A stretch of 64,000 nucleotides of DNA, taken from the NCBI RefSeq assembly GCF_000732725.1, contig NZ_JPNB01000002.1, forward strand, positions 868,001-932,000. The letters run 5' to 3'. Numbering within the stretch: position 1 is the stretch's first letter; each line of letters begins with the position of its first letter. Shown here piece after piece: positions 18,995 through 28,383 of the stretch. The stretch comes from Kineothrix alysoides (GTDB lineage: Bacteria > Bacillota > Clostridia > Lachnospirales > Lachnospiraceae). The position numbers were made by a program, and so were the translations under genes. Below the pieces are notes generated by a model, which worked only from the letters and a program-made list of their open reading frames with translations, was not told where the DNA came from and did not search any database.

Positions 18995-20980
18995 TTAATC
19001 ACACCTTGTAAATACCGGAAGCTGCGCAAGAGGAGCATCCACTTCGATAACCCTTCCGCCATCAAAGATTTCTTCAGTCCAATAATTTTTCCATTTGCTG
19101 CCGCTTGGCAGATAGACCTCTCTTTTTCTCATATCCGCATACAGGATTGGCGCAACAAGATAATCCGGGCCAAACATATATTCATCTTCAATTTCCCATG
19201 CTTTTGCATCTTCAGAGAAATCATAGAATAACGGTCTCATAACCGGCGTTCCTTTTTCATGAGCCTCTTCCATCAATTGTGTAATATAAGGCTTCATATT
19301 TTCCCGGAGCTGTAAATATGTTTTACAAATCTCATAGGCTTCGTCTCCGAACGACCACACCTCATTATCCGCACCGGAAACGCATGCCGCCCCTCCCTCT
19401 GTTCCCATGGGCTCTTTCAACGGCTCCCTATAGCCGTGCAAACGCATAACCGGACAGAACGTTCCATATTCAAACCATCTTATCAAGAGCTCCTGAAACG
19501 CAGGGTCTTTGGGGTCTCCTCCGTGGAATCCTCCGATATCGGTGGTCCACCATGGAATTCCTGCAATTCCCATATTCAGCCCTGCCGCCAGCTGATTGCG
19601 CAGGCTTCCAAAGCTGGAATGAATATCCCCCGACCATACGAGCGCTCCGTATTTCTGGGAGCCTGCCCATGCACAGCGGAGCAGGTTGATAATATTCTCC
19701 TGTCCCTGCTCCTTCATGCCGTCGAAAAAGGTTTTTGCATACATGGCAGGATAAATATTTCCTATTTGCACGTTGGGTCCCATATGGTAACGATAGTTAT
19801 CGAAATCATAAATGCTGTATTCCGGCTCTGCTTCATCCAGCCAGAACACTTTTATGCCTTTATCGTAATAATTCTTCTTCGCTTTCTGCCATACGTATTT
19901 CCTAGCCTCAGGATTAGTCGCATCGAAGTGAACCGTATTTCCCTGAAAATCCATAACCATGCGAAAGCCTCTGTCGGTACGAATCAGATATCCCTTCTTC
20001 TTCATCTCGTTAAAATTCTCACTGCGGTAATCCACAGTCGGCCATATGGAAACCATCAACTCGATGCCCATATCTTTCAATTCTTTAATCATGGCATCCG
20101 GATCCGGCCAATACTTAGGATCAAACCTCCAGTCGCCCTGCAGCGGCCAGTGGAAATAATCAATAACTATGACAGAGATAGGAAGTTCCCTTCTTTTGTA
20201 TTCCCTTGCAACCTCCAAAAGTTCCTCCTGCGTCTGATAACGAAGCTTACACTGCCAGAATCCCATAGCATAATCCGGCATCATAGGCACCGTACCCGCG
20301 ACCTTGGCATATGCCTCTTCTATTTTGGCAGGGGTGTCCTCCGCCGTAATCCAATAATCCAGTGCTTTTGTGGAATATGCTTCCCAAGTTGTAATATTCT
20401 TGCCGAATATAGTTCTTCCAACCGCAGGATTATTCCAAAGAAACCCGTATCCCAGAGAGGAAATTGCAAACGGTACGCTGGCCTGTGAATTTCTCTGCGC
20501 CAGTTCGAGATCCGCGCCCTTCAGATTCAGGTAAGGCTGCTGATACTGTCCCATTCCATATATTTTTTCCTCAGGATTGGAAACGAAGCGCATGGACAGA
20601 TGATAATCCCCTCCCGGAATCGGCTTGAATTCTCTGGCTTCAACTTCAAGTGCGCTGCAGTAATCTGCAAATACATCCAGCCTGTTCCTCAAATATTCAT
20701 CTAAGAGCACTTCACCTTTCTGGTTATAAAATGTGAGCTTTCCATAATGGGAAATCCTGGCCTCTATCTTACCGTTTTTAATCGTCGCATAATCCTTTTC
20801 TATTTTTATTTCAGATACTGTCTTTTCCGGCTCTGTCTCAAGCACCCAGTCCTCACCAGGCATCTGAGCCATTTTAGAAGCACGGACACGGAAGCTGTTG
20901 GCCCCCCATGGCTGAATCCAAAGTTCTTCCGCATCATAATGAAATTTTAGGCAGTTTTCTTCCTGTCTGAATACATTCAT
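18995..20980 (-). CDS. Glycoside hydrolase family 31 (alpha-glucosidase / alpha-xylosidase type)
   Basis: 661 residues without signal peptide. GH31 features: KIYGMGQYQQPYLNLKG, FWQCKLRYQTQEELL, the predicted nucleophile in VFWLDEAEPE (about 380) and the acid/base in LVWSGDIHSS (about 449), then GIPWWTTDIGGF. WLDEAEPE differs from the KTDFGE of YicI, so it belongs to a different GH31 branch and likely cleaves a different linkage or aglycone; alpha-glucosidase is the default guess. It directly follows the two permease genes, supporting action on an imported oligosaccharide. Confidence 0.9.
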   Translation of the reverse strand: MNVFRQEENCLKFHYDAEELWIQPWGANSFRVRASKMAQMPGEDWVLETEPEKTVSEIKIEKDYATIKNGKIEARISHYGKLTFYNQKGEVLLDEYLRNRLDVFADYCSALEVEAREFKPIPGGDYHLSMRFVSNPEEKIYGMGQYQQPYLNLKGADLELAQRNSQASVPFAISSLGYGFLWNNPAVGRTIFGKNITTWEAYSTKALDYWITAEDTPAKIEEAYAKVAGTVPMMPDYAMGFWQCKLRYQTQEELLEVAREYKRRELPISVIVIDYFHWPLQGDWRFDPKYWPDPDAMIKELKDMGIELMVSIWPTVDYRSENFNEMKKKGYLIRTDRGFRMVMDFQGNTVHFDATNPEARKYVWQKAKKNYYDKGIKVFWLDEAEPEYSIYDFDNYRYHMGPNVQIGNIYPAMYAKTFFDGMKEQGQENIINLLRCAWAGSQKYGALVWSGDIHSSFGSLRNQLAAGLNMGIAGIPWWTTDIGGFHGGDPKDPAFQELLIRWFEYGTFCPVMRLHGYREPLKEPMGTEGGAACVSGADNEVWSFGDEAYEICKTYLQLRENMKPYITQLMEEAHEKGTPVMRPLFYDFSEDAKAWEIEDEYMFGPDYLVAPILYADMRKREVYLPSGSKWKNYWTEEIFDGGRVIEVDAPLAQLPVFTRCD

Positions 20981-21037
20981 TTTATAAAATCTCCTTTCGA
21001 CTATTTCATTGTGAGTATTTAATAAACCCGATATCTG

Positions 21038-21874
21038 CTATCCCTTTACGGAACCGCTCGTCATACCTTCCACGATATGTTTCTGCATGGTGACAAAGAT
21101 GATGCAGCTCGGAAGAATCAATAAGACTCCGTATGCCATAATGCTGTTCCACTTTGTACCGTATTGATTCATAAATGTATAGATGGCCGATGTCATAGGA
21201 CGCATCACTTCTTTTGTGTTAAAGGTCATGGAGTATGCCAGATCATTCCATGCAAATACGAAGCTGAAACATGCCGCGGTAATTACCGTAGGCTTTGAAA
21301 TAGGAATCGCAATGCGGAAAAAGGACGTAAGCGCATTACAGCCGTCTATCTTCGCGGCGTCTTCCAGTTCTTTCGGCATACTGAGAAAGCCCGGGCGGAG
21401 CATCAGGACAATAAACGGTATGGATATGGTGGCTGTGGACAAAATAGGCGCCCAATAGGAATTCAATATTCCCAGTTTCGAAAAAATCAAAAACAACGGT
21501 GTCAGCACAAGAGAGGCCGGAAGCATCTGCGTAATGAGGAAAATCAATACGAATAATTTCATTCCTCTCACTTTGTATCTTGCCAGGCCATATGCCGCCG
21601 GCACCGACAGGCATAAGGACAAGAGCATCGAACCGACTGCTATGATTACTGAATTCTTCATTGTGACAGACAAGCTCCCCAATTGATCCTTATATGCCTT
21701 TAAAGTAAAATTCTCAGGCCACAACGTCGGCGTCTTGGCAAAAATTTCGCTGTCCAGCTTAAAGGAATTAACAACAATCCAGTATAGCGGAAATAGGAAA
21801 ATACAAGCGATGATTACGGCTGCCGCACTGAGTAAAATATTTTTATGTCTATAAGTAAGATGTATATTTTTCAT
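21038..21874 (-). CDS. Carbohydrate ABC transporter permease (MalG type)
   Basis: 278 residues with six predicted membrane helices and the cytoplasmic EAA-type loop EDAAKIDGCNALTSFFRIAI that docks on the ATPase. It forms the channel with the permease encoded just upstream. No ATPase gene is in the operon; in Firmicutes such CUT1 systems usually borrow a shared MsmX-type ATPase encoded elsewhere. Confidence 0.93.
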   Translation of the reverse strand: MKNIHLTYRHKNILLSAAAVIIACIFLFPLYWIVVNSFKLDSEIFAKTPTLWPENFTLKAYKDQLGSLSVTMKNSVIIAVGSMLLSLCLSVPAAYGLARYKVRGMKLFVLIFLITQMLPASLVLTPLFLIFSKLGILNSYWAPILSTATISIPFIVLMLRPGFLSMPKELEDAAKIDGCNALTSFFRIAIPISKPTVITAACFSFVFAWNDLAYSMTFNTKEVMRPMTSAIYTFMNQYGTKWNSIMAYGVLLILPSCIIFVTMQKHIVEGMTSGSVKG

Positions 21875-21908
21875 ATGATAGATGTGCTCCTTTCTTCCTG
21901 TGCTTCGC

Positions 21909-22808
21909 TTATATCACTTCATCCTTTGAAATTGTTTTTAAGTAAACTAACGCTACCAGGAACAAGCAGACAAACAATACATTGGCAGCTGCTGCTCCTT
22001 CGCCGAAATGGAACAGTTGGAAAGACAGCTTATAAGAATACGTCGATAACACTTCCGTCGCATCTACCGGTCCTCCTCCTGTCATTACGTATACCAAATC
22101 AAATACTTTGAAGGTAAGAACAAAGCCAAGTACCAATACGGACATAATTGTCGGTTTCAGAAGAGGAATCGTAATTTTAAAAAACTTCTGTGTTCCGCTC
22201 GCTCCGTCGATGGAAGCTGCTTCGTATATGTCTCCCGGAATGTTATTCAGTCCCGTAGTAAGCAGCAGCATATTGAAAGGGATTCCTACCCATGAATTAG
22301 CGATAATGAGTCCGAGCATTGCCGTATTTCCTTGCAGAAGCCATCCAATCGGCTGCTCGATTATATGTAAATTCATCAAAATTGCGTTGATGATACCATT
22401 ACTTTCTGCAAACATAAACTTAAATACAAGTGCGGTTACTGTAACCGGAAGCATCCAACTGATAACAATAAATCCTCTGATTGCTTTGGAAAGTGTAAAT
22501 TTCTTCGCAAAGAACATCGCAAATAAAAATCCCAGCGAAAATTGAATTATCAGGCATCCTACCGTATAAACAAATGTGTGTAATAACGCTTTTCTAAAGG
22601 TTAAATCCATAAAAATTAATTTATAATTATCAAATCCTACAAAGTCTCTTGCTGCGCTGCCCAATGTTTTTGCAGTCACGTCCTGAAAACTGATCATCCA
22701 GTTATATGCAATCGGGTATCCTATAAATGTCAGCATATAAATAACCGCCGGTACAATAAAAAAATATCCGAGTATCTGTTCTCTTTTCTCCCGCTTATTT
22801 GACTGCAT
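21909..22808 (-). CDS. Carbohydrate ABC transporter permease (MalF type)
   Basis: About 299 residues from ATG 22808 (AAAGGAAGG upstream). Six to seven membrane helices and the loop EAASIDGASGTQKFFKITI. It pairs with the MalG-type permease that follows 34 bases later. A terminator-like hairpin separates it from the binding-protein gene, which would lower its expression relative to the lipoprotein. Confidence 0.93.
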   Translation of the reverse strand: MQSNKREKREQILGYFFIVPAVIYMLTFIGYPIAYNWMISFQDVTAKTLGSAARDFVGFDNYKLIFMDLTFRKALLHTFVYTVGCLIIQFSLGFLFAMFFAKKFTLSKAIRGFIVISWMLPVTVTALVFKFMFAESNGIINAILMNLHIIEQPIGWLLQGNTAMLGLIIANSWVGIPFNMLLLTTGLNNIPGDIYEAASIDGASGTQKFFKITIPLLKPTIMSVLVLGFVLTFKVFDLVYVMTGGGPVDATEVLSTYSYKLSFQLFHFGEGAAAANVLFVCLFLVALVYLKTISKDEVI

Positions 22809-22845
22809 ATCCAACCTTCCTTTCCTATGGGTGTTCTAATTTTTG

Positions 22846-22900
22846 GTACAAAAAGCCCCATCACATCACAATTTAATATTGTACATGCGATGGGACTTTT
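22846..22900 (-). terminator. Attenuator hairpin between binding protein and permeases
   Basis: On the minus strand AAAAGTCCCATC (from 22900) pairs with GATGGGGCTTTT (to 22851) with one G-U pair, plus an inner ACAAT/ATTGT stem, followed by T residues. A partial terminator at this place is common in sugar ABC operons and lets the binding protein outnumber the permeases. Confidence 0.75.
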
Positions 22901-22902
22901 CT

Positions 22903-22983
22903 ATGAGTGCTCTTTACTCATTCGAGTGCTTCTTTACTCATTCGAGTGTTCTTTACTCATTCGAGCGTTCCTTCACTCATTTA
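22903..22983. repeat. Four tandem GAGT mini-hairpin repeats
   Basis: Four copies of about 19-20 bp, each GAGTG(C/T)TCTTTACTCATTC or a near variant, each able to fold as GAGT-loop-ACTC. They begin about five bases after the stop of the binding-protein gene. Related units occur at 17851, 44212, 54113 and 59244. Confidence 0.85.
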
Positions 22984-22987
22984 TCTT

Positions 22988-24307
22988 TTATTTTGAACCT
23001 ATAGCGTCTATCTTCGCCTGAGCATCCGTCATTGCGGTATCCACATCTTTTTGTCCTGTAAATACTTCCTGCTGTGCGGTGTAAATTGCTGCGGAGATTT
23101 CCGGCCAATCAGGTGAAGGGCCTCTGGATTGTGCACTCGGCATTACTTCCGCAAATACGGAACTGAGAGGATCGTCCGCAAACATTTCCTGAACATTTAC
23201 ATCGGCTCTCGGAGAAAAACGTCCGATGGATTTGCAAATATCCTGTGACTTTTCTTTACTTGTAATCCAGGTTAAGAATTTCCATGATGCTTCTACATTA
23301 GCGCCGGTACAGATAGCAACATTCTCACCTCCGAGTACGGAAGCATATTCTCCGTTATCCGCCTTCGGAACTTTTGCAACGCCGTAAGCAAGGTCCGGAG
23401 CATCGTCTGCAAGTCCCGAGAACTGCCAAGGGCCGTTGATCATCATGGCCGCCTGTCCAGCTGCAAATTGTTTTTCAGCATCTGCCTGTGTCCAGTTTAC
23501 GCACTCTCTGCTGATATAACCTTTTTCAATTAAGCCATATAAATATGACATAGATTCTTTAGAGCCTTCGGAAGTTAAATCGGTTACACTTCCTCCTGAA
23601 GATAATAACCAGGGCATATACTGGAAAGTGCCTTCTTCATTGCCGATTGCGGAAATAGCCAATCCTTTGCATGTATCCGTTGTCAGCTTTTCACAAGCTG
23701 CTTCCAGCTCAGACCATGTGGTAGGTACCGCTATCCCTGCCGCATCCAGCATTTCCTTGTTGTAGAAAAGGCCCAGGCAGTTATTTCCCCACGGAAGTCC
23801 GTATAATTTACCTTCATAATAGCAGGAGTTAATAGAACCCTCCATAAAACTTGCATCTTCCCATGAATTGTAAAGATCTGTGATATCTTCGAAAACACCC
23901 ATGGACGCATAAGAGTTATGATCCGGATTATCCACCATGCCGCAATCGGGTAACTCTCCTGATACAACACCGATCGTATATTGCTTCATGAGCTCATCTC
24001 TCGGTAAATATTGAGCTGTTACATAAATTTCATCCTGTGCATTGTTGAATTCTTCCACTGCCTGGTTCACATATTTTCCTTCTTTGTCTTCCGACATATA
24101 GTGCCAGAAAGTAATCTCTGTCCTTCCGTCTGCGGATGTCGTGCCGGAACCGGAGTCGGTACTTGCGGCATTTTCGTTTTCCGCCGCCGTATTGCCTGCT
24201 GCCTCTGTTGCCTTCTCTCCGGAAGTCGAAGCTGTGCTGCTTCCGCATGCCATAAGCGTTCCTGCGACCATTGCCAGCGCTGTTAATAGTGCTATACTCT
24301 TTTTCAT
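22988..24307 (-). CDS. Sugar-binding lipoprotein of the ABC transporter
   Basis: 439 residues: lipoprotein signal with lipobox LMAC (cysteine at about 21), a low-complexity A/E/T/S linker, then a family 1 extracellular solute-binding fold (TEITFWHYMSEDKEGKY, YYEGKLYGLPWGNNCLGLFYNKEML, GQAAMMINGPWQFSG). Anchored outside the membrane, it delivers an oligosaccharide to the two permeases. The operon enzymes suggest an alpha-xyloside or alpha-glucoside; the exact ligand is open. AAGGAGGG precedes the ATG. Confidence 0.93.
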   Translation of the reverse strand: MKKSIALLTALAMVAGTLMACGSSTASTSGEKATEAAGNTAAENENAASTDSGSGTTSADGRTEITFWHYMSEDKEGKYVNQAVEEFNNAQDEIYVTAQYLPRDELMKQYTIGVVSGELPDCGMVDNPDHNSYASMGVFEDITDLYNSWEDASFMEGSINSCYYEGKLYGLPWGNNCLGLFYNKEMLDAAGIAVPTTWSELEAACEKLTTDTCKGLAISAIGNEEGTFQYMPWLLSSGGSVTDLTSEGSKESMSYLYGLIEKGYISRECVNWTQADAEKQFAAGQAAMMINGPWQFSGLADDAPDLAYGVAKVPKADNGEYASVLGGENVAICTGANVEASWKFLTWITSKEKSQDICKSIGRFSPRADVNVQEMFADDPLSSVFAEVMPSAQSRGPSPDWPEISAAIYTAQQEVFTGQKDVDTAMTDAQAKIDAIGSK

Positions 24308-24401
24308 TTGTTACCCTCCTTCGTTTCTTTATAATTTTAGTATAATCGCTAGAGTACAAACAAAAAATTCCAATATTTTAAAAAAAGTGTATAAAACCCT
24401 T

Positions 24402-25136
24402 CTATTTTCTTGTGTTTTTCTGTACATCTATTGCAAACTGCTTGGCCGAAACCCCCGTATATTCTTTAAATACTTTGGAAAAATATTTCTGATCCGAATA
24501 TCCCACACTGCATGCCACTTCATAAATTTTCATATCCGTAGATAAAATAAGCTCCTTAGCTTTTTCTATCCGGACTTTTTTTAGATAGTTGGAAAATGTC
24601 ATTTTTGTTTCTTTGGCAAATAGATTACTTATATATTCAGGTGTCAGCCTGAATTTCTCGGCAAAAGTATCCAGGCCCAGACGCATGCCGTAACTCTTCT
24701 CCATAATCGCAATCATTTCCTTCACCATCTCCGAATATTCTTCCTCTCCCGGACGATAGGCTTCTTCCCCGTTTCCTGCCAGCTTAAGCAGTAATTCCTT
24801 GACGCTGGATATCGTAGCCGGCTTTAACAGATACTCTTTTACGCCAAGACGCATTCCCCTTCTCGCATATTCGAAATCGGCATAACCGCTCAGTATTACA
24901 AACGTACAAGCAGCGCCCATTTCTTTTGCCTTTTCGATCATTTGCAGACCGTCAATCTTAGGCATCTGAATATCAGTAATCACAATATCGGGCTCCAAAT
25001 CCTGAATCATCTTGAGACCCTCATATCCGTTCTCAGCTTCTCCAATTACCTTACATCCCATATCTACTTTATTAATAAGGCTTCCGAGGCCCTGTCTGAT
25101 TCTGAATTCATCTTCTACGATAACAATCGTTTTCAT
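24402..25136 (-). CDS. Two-component response regulator with AraC DNA-binding domain
   Basis: About 244 residues. Receiver domain with IVEDEFRIRQ, phospho-acceptor aspartate in DIVITDIQMP and the lysine in KEYLLKPA; C-terminal AraC/XylS double helix-turn-helix (LTPEYISNLFAKET, IYEVACSVGYSDQKYFSKVF). YesN-like. A GTG at 25139 abuts the kinase stop; the ATG three bases later is taken as start. Expected to activate the adjacent ABC/GH31 operon. Confidence 0.92.
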   Translation of the reverse strand: MKTIVIVEDEFRIRQGLGSLINKVDMGCKVIGEAENGYEGLKMIQDLEPDIVITDIQMPKIDGLQMIEKAKEMGAACTFVILSGYADFEYARRGMRLGVKEYLLKPATISSVKELLLKLAGNGEEAYRPGEEEYSEMVKEMIAIMEKSYGMRLGLDTFAEKFRLTPEYISNLFAKETKMTFSNYLKKVRIEKAKELILSTDMKIYEVACSVGYSDQKYFSKVFKEYTGVSAKQFAIDVQKNTRK

Positions 25137-25139
25137 CAC

Positions 25140-26957
25140 CTATCTCTTCCTTTCTTTTTGTCTGTTCGGTATGATCAGAATAAATTCGCTGCCTTCACTA
25201 AGCTTACTGTTAACAATAATCTCCGCTTCTTCCTGATAATATATCCTAAGCCTGTGAATGACATTACTGATTCCTATGCGCTTGCTGTTAAGAGGTCCTT
25301 TTTCCTCTATTTCTTGCTTAATCTCCGCAATCACCTCGTTATCCATACCGCAGCCATTGTCCTTAATACGAATTTCGAGTTTTTTATCCGGGCGCACAAA
25401 AGCTTTAACATAGATCATTCCGCCTTCCTTTACCTCTTCAAAAGCGTGCAATATCGTATTTTCAATGATCGGCTGCAAAAGCATTTTATAAATGGGAAAT
25501 TCCATTGCTTCCTCTGTAATATCATAGCTGCAGTCAAAGGAATTATGAAAACGGTCTCTTTGGAGAAATATATACTTTTTCAACCAGCTGATCTCCGCCT
25601 CCAGAACCACTTCCATATCGATGTTGGAAACGCTGTATCTCAAAAGGCTCCCTAAGGTTCCCAGCATATCGCTGATTTCCTCCTCATCATGTTCGATGGC
25701 TCTCCAGTTAATGGAATCTAACGTATTAAAAAGAAAATGGGGATTAATCTGAGCTTCGAGGGCCTTTATCTCCGCATGCTTTTGGCTGATTGCCGCCGCC
25801 TTAATTTCCTCATTTCTCTGACGGAGCATTTCTACAAGGGAATTAACCCTTTCCGTCATCTTATTGAACTGTCTGACAATTACATACAGCTCATCTTTTT
25901 CATTCACATCCACATTAATCTTATCTTCGCCTATTCCTTCATAATCATGGATACCCTGTGCTATCTTCTGGATAGTTCCTATATATTTTCTGGATGTAAA
26001 AAACACGATCAGAAAGAAGAAACAGGTAACCGTTATCATGAGAATAAAGACCACGCTTACCAGATGATAAATATCTCTTCTGTATACGGCAGTATCAATA
26101 ATGTTTACAATTGTCCAATCGGTTCCCTCTATCTTTTTTCTGTTTTCCGATATTCTTTTGATATTGCCGAATTCATCGTCCAGGTAAGCGTTATAATTCT
26201 TATTTAAGTAGGCATTGGGAACCCCTGCTATGATCCTGTCCTCATCATTTAATATTACCGTGGTAATTCCGCTTTCCTCTTTCCCGTTTCTTTGATTCTC
26301 GTCACCTTCATCAAACAAAAGTACATCATTATCCAGCGCCATAACCAATACACCTTTTTGCTCTTTTGTCTTGAGATGCTTTACCGGATATCCCATCATT
26401 ATAACATAATCATCTCTTCCTTCCGTATTGCTTAAATTAACGGAGGCTATAAATGATAGTTTCTGCTCTTTATTGATTTTGTCGTAAATTTCTTCTCTTT
26501 GCTCCGGATCCGACCAAATGCTCTCATTCATGCTGCCATACCATTTCGAATAAGTCACGTACTGTCCGTTATCTGCTATGAAAGCGGCACTTCGGATGCT
26601 TTGGTAGGTGTAAACGCTCCTTCGAAGCAGGGTCTCCATGGCTGCTCCATCTACTAAAAGAGTCTCTTCATCTCCTTTATTAATGCTGTCAGCCAGCTTT
26701 ATGCATTCGTTGTTGATGAGGAGTTCATACATCACACCCTTCAAGGCATCCATTCTTTCCTGAACTACGACCCCATGCTGTCCTGTATTCTGCTCCACAA
26801 GGCTGTAGGCGCCTTTTAAAATACTGTTGTAGTATATGATGCTTGCCGAAAAGGTTATGATGATGATGGGGAGCACTGCCATAAGCAGATATACGATGAT
26901 AACCTTCCTTTGTATGCTAGATTTCCTTCCAAAAAAACCTTCTATGTATTCTTTCAT
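25140..26957 (-). CDS. Sensor histidine kinase (YesM type)
   Basis: 605 residues: membrane helix at about 18-40, an extracytoplasmic Cache-like sensor of about 250 residues, a second helix near 298-322, a HAMP-like linker (VNEKDELYVIVRQFNKMTERV), the phospho-acceptor histidine in EAQINPHFLFNTLDS, and an ATPase domain with LLQPIIENTILHAF and DNGCGM. YesM kinases sense extracellular sugars or the loaded binding protein. It abuts the regulator gene without a gap. Confidence 0.93.
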   Translation of the reverse strand: MKEYIEGFFGRKSSIQRKVIIVYLLMAVLPIIIITFSASIIYYNSILKGAYSLVEQNTGQHGVVVQERMDALKGVMYELLINNECIKLADSINKGDEETLLVDGAAMETLLRRSVYTYQSIRSAAFIADNGQYVTYSKWYGSMNESIWSDPEQREEIYDKINKEQKLSFIASVNLSNTEGRDDYVIMMGYPVKHLKTKEQKGVLVMALDNDVLLFDEGDENQRNGKEESGITTVILNDEDRIIAGVPNAYLNKNYNAYLDDEFGNIKRISENRKKIEGTDWTIVNIIDTAVYRRDIYHLVSVVFILMITVTCFFFLIVFFTSRKYIGTIQKIAQGIHDYEGIGEDKINVDVNEKDELYVIVRQFNKMTERVNSLVEMLRQRNEEIKAAAISQKHAEIKALEAQINPHFLFNTLDSINWRAIEHDEEEISDMLGTLGSLLRYSVSNIDMEVVLEAEISWLKKYIFLQRDRFHNSFDCSYDITEEAMEFPIYKMLLQPIIENTILHAFEEVKEGGMIYVKAFVRPDKKLEIRIKDNGCGMDNEVIAEIKQEIEEKGPLNSKRIGISNVIHRLRIYYQEEAEIIVNSKLSEGSEFILIIPNRQKERKR

Positions 26958-27096
26958 GCTGCTGTGTTTACCTCGAATTTTGCAATTTTTAGCGGTTGTT
27001 TGTCAATGATGTTATTATACACTAAATTATTACCTTTTGTGATATTTGTAAATTCAAAAAGTCTTATTCGCAACTGGAATGTTGTGGAAGGAAATC

Positions 27097-27243
27097 TTAT
27101 CCCCATATTCCAAACTCCGGTTTCCAAACCGCTTTAGCAGGACTACCTGAGTCAGGTAATACTTCCTGCGCTATCTGCCTCTGTAAAAAATCAGCCTCCA
27201 AAACATACTCTTCGTATGCTCCGGAGGCATATTGGGTAGACAA
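27097..27243 (-). pseudogene. Possible gene remnant (about 48 codons)
   Basis: An open minus-strand frame, closed upstream by a stop at about 27257, reads QYASGAYEEYVLEAD and ends SPAKAVWKPEFGIWG. Its codon choice looks more protein-like than the AT-rich surroundings, but there is no ATG or ribosome site and no family is recognised. It may be the tail of a lost gene at an insertion boundary, or chance within a structured RNA. Confidence 0.25.
27118..27228. ncRNA. Cluster of three inverted repeats, candidate structured RNA
   Basis: Stems: CGGTTT/AAACCG (27118-27131); GCAGG/CCTGC enclosing ACCTGA/TCAGGT (27137-27169); GCCTCC/GGAGGC enclosing CATAC/GTATG (27194-27228). A T run follows the last stem on the minus strand. 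No known RNA family is recognised. Confidence 0.3.
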
Positions 27244-27555
27244 TATTGTACCACTTTGCTAAATTAGTTTATAATATTTATTACTATATTGCTTTTAAAA
27301 ACAAAGAAGCAGTGTACATATTCCTACGTTTACTTCCTTTTTTGTTGTATTTTTTTATTATTTTTGCATTTATCTTACTACTATATTCTCCCAAAAATCT
27401 AATTCTAAACATATATAGAAAGTTTGGCCCCTTATAAAGGGCACTCCAAATATGGATAACACGAAGGACAATATCTTAAGATATATCCCACATAAAATGT
27501 GTGTGTCGAATCTTCCTTGCAAAAATTACGATCATTCGCATTCTTGTTCAATGTA

Positions 27556-28383
27556 TTATAACAATATTTTTTTTTGAGCTCTCAATTCGTTTTCTGTAAA
27601 ATTAGTATTTTTTATGGCATTATCTAGTGCAGACTCATCCCAAATATCTCCATACTCGATATATTTGTTTCCGTTTACAATTCCATACATTTTTCCAATA
27701 GATGAAACAAAAAAGTATGTTTTTTCGCGCTGTGAAACAGGTGAATATTCAACGGTTTTTTGTGATTCTTTACTTAATAGAGGTAAAAGTTTGTTGATTT
27801 CTTTATTGTCAAAACGTGTGGGTGGAACATTTACTTCAGGAAAGAACCAGTATTCATACAACTGCCATTGTGCTATATTTTGAAATCTAATAAGTTTGGC
27901 TATTTCTATGAGCTGGTGATAATTATGTTTATGAACTATAGTATTTATTCTAACTTTTACATTAAGCTTGCTAAGTTCCCCGATTTTTTGTAAGACTAAT
28001 TCATAATGCCCCTGCCAATTTCTAAACTTATCATGTACTACCCCAATACCATCTAATGGTAAGGCAATTATGTCAATATATTTGTCAATTGCTGAATATG
28101 CTTCATATGATAAATGTGAAGCATTACTATCAACATGAATTGCACAGCCTTTTTGGCTTATGTATTTGAGAAGCTCAGTAAATCCCTCGTTGCAAAAAGG
28201 CTCTCCGCCTCCAATTGTTATCACATCGGGTTGGAAGGTTAATATTGCATCGACAACTTTTTTCCATATTACAATATCGCCATTATTTGCATCGACAAAA
28301 GGTATATAGCAAAAAGGGCAAGTGGAATTACAGGATCCCCTAAAATTAAACGATATCCTGCTGATTTTGTGACAAGTAAACAT
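27556..28383 (-). CDS. Radical SAM enzyme, viperin-like layout
   Basis: 275 residues. CNSTCPFC gives the CxxxCxxC cluster motif (C18, C22, C25), GGGEP at 58-62 is the SAM-binding motif, and DSNASHLS and PLDGIGVVHDKFR follow in the usual barrel positions. The second half (VRINTIVHKHN, then AQWQLYEYWFFPE, then FFVSSIGKMYGIVNG) resembles the order of motifs in viperin, which makes chain-terminating ddhCTP-type nucleotides; overall identity looks low and I could not map the nucleotide-binding residues. No SPASM cysteines. The ATG at 28383 has a perfect AGGAGG six bases upstream, inside the preceding Nudix gene, so the two are coupled. Another radical SAM function is possible. Confidence 0.8.
   Translation of the reverse strand: MFTCHKISRISFNFRGSCNSTCPFCYIPFVDANNGDIVIWKKVVDAILTFQPDVITIGGGEPFCNEGFTELLKYISQKGCAIHVDSNASHLSYEAYSAIDKYIDIIALPLDGIGVVHDKFRNWQGHYELVLQKIGELSKLNVKVRINTIVHKHNYHQLIEIAKLIRFQNIAQWQLYEYWFFPEVNVPPTRFDNKEINKLLPLLSKESQKTVEYSPVSQREKTYFFVSSIGKMYGIVNGNKYIEYGDIWDESALDNAIKNTNFTENELRAQKKILL

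Larger units (their letters stand above)
26958..27555. other. Gene-poor spacer with three hairpins and an open minus-strand tail
   Basis: Carries the kinase promoter region (TATAAT on the minus strand near 27010-27020), a cluster of inverted repeats at 27118-27228 and AT-rich sequence without a convincing gene at 27245-27555. Confidence 0.5.

Noticed and set aside
19436-20488. 350-codon open frame on the plus strand inside the GH31 gene
   Set aside because: Exactly antisense to a clear GH31 gene, low-quality sequence, no ribosome site; an antisense shadow.
22903-22983. Tandem repeats as a CRISPR array
   Set aside because: Units are 19-20 bp placed end to end with no unique spacers, and no cas genes are nearby.
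24942-25655. 237-codon plus-strand frame across the regulator/kinase junction
   Set aside because: Antisense to both genes; a shadow frame.
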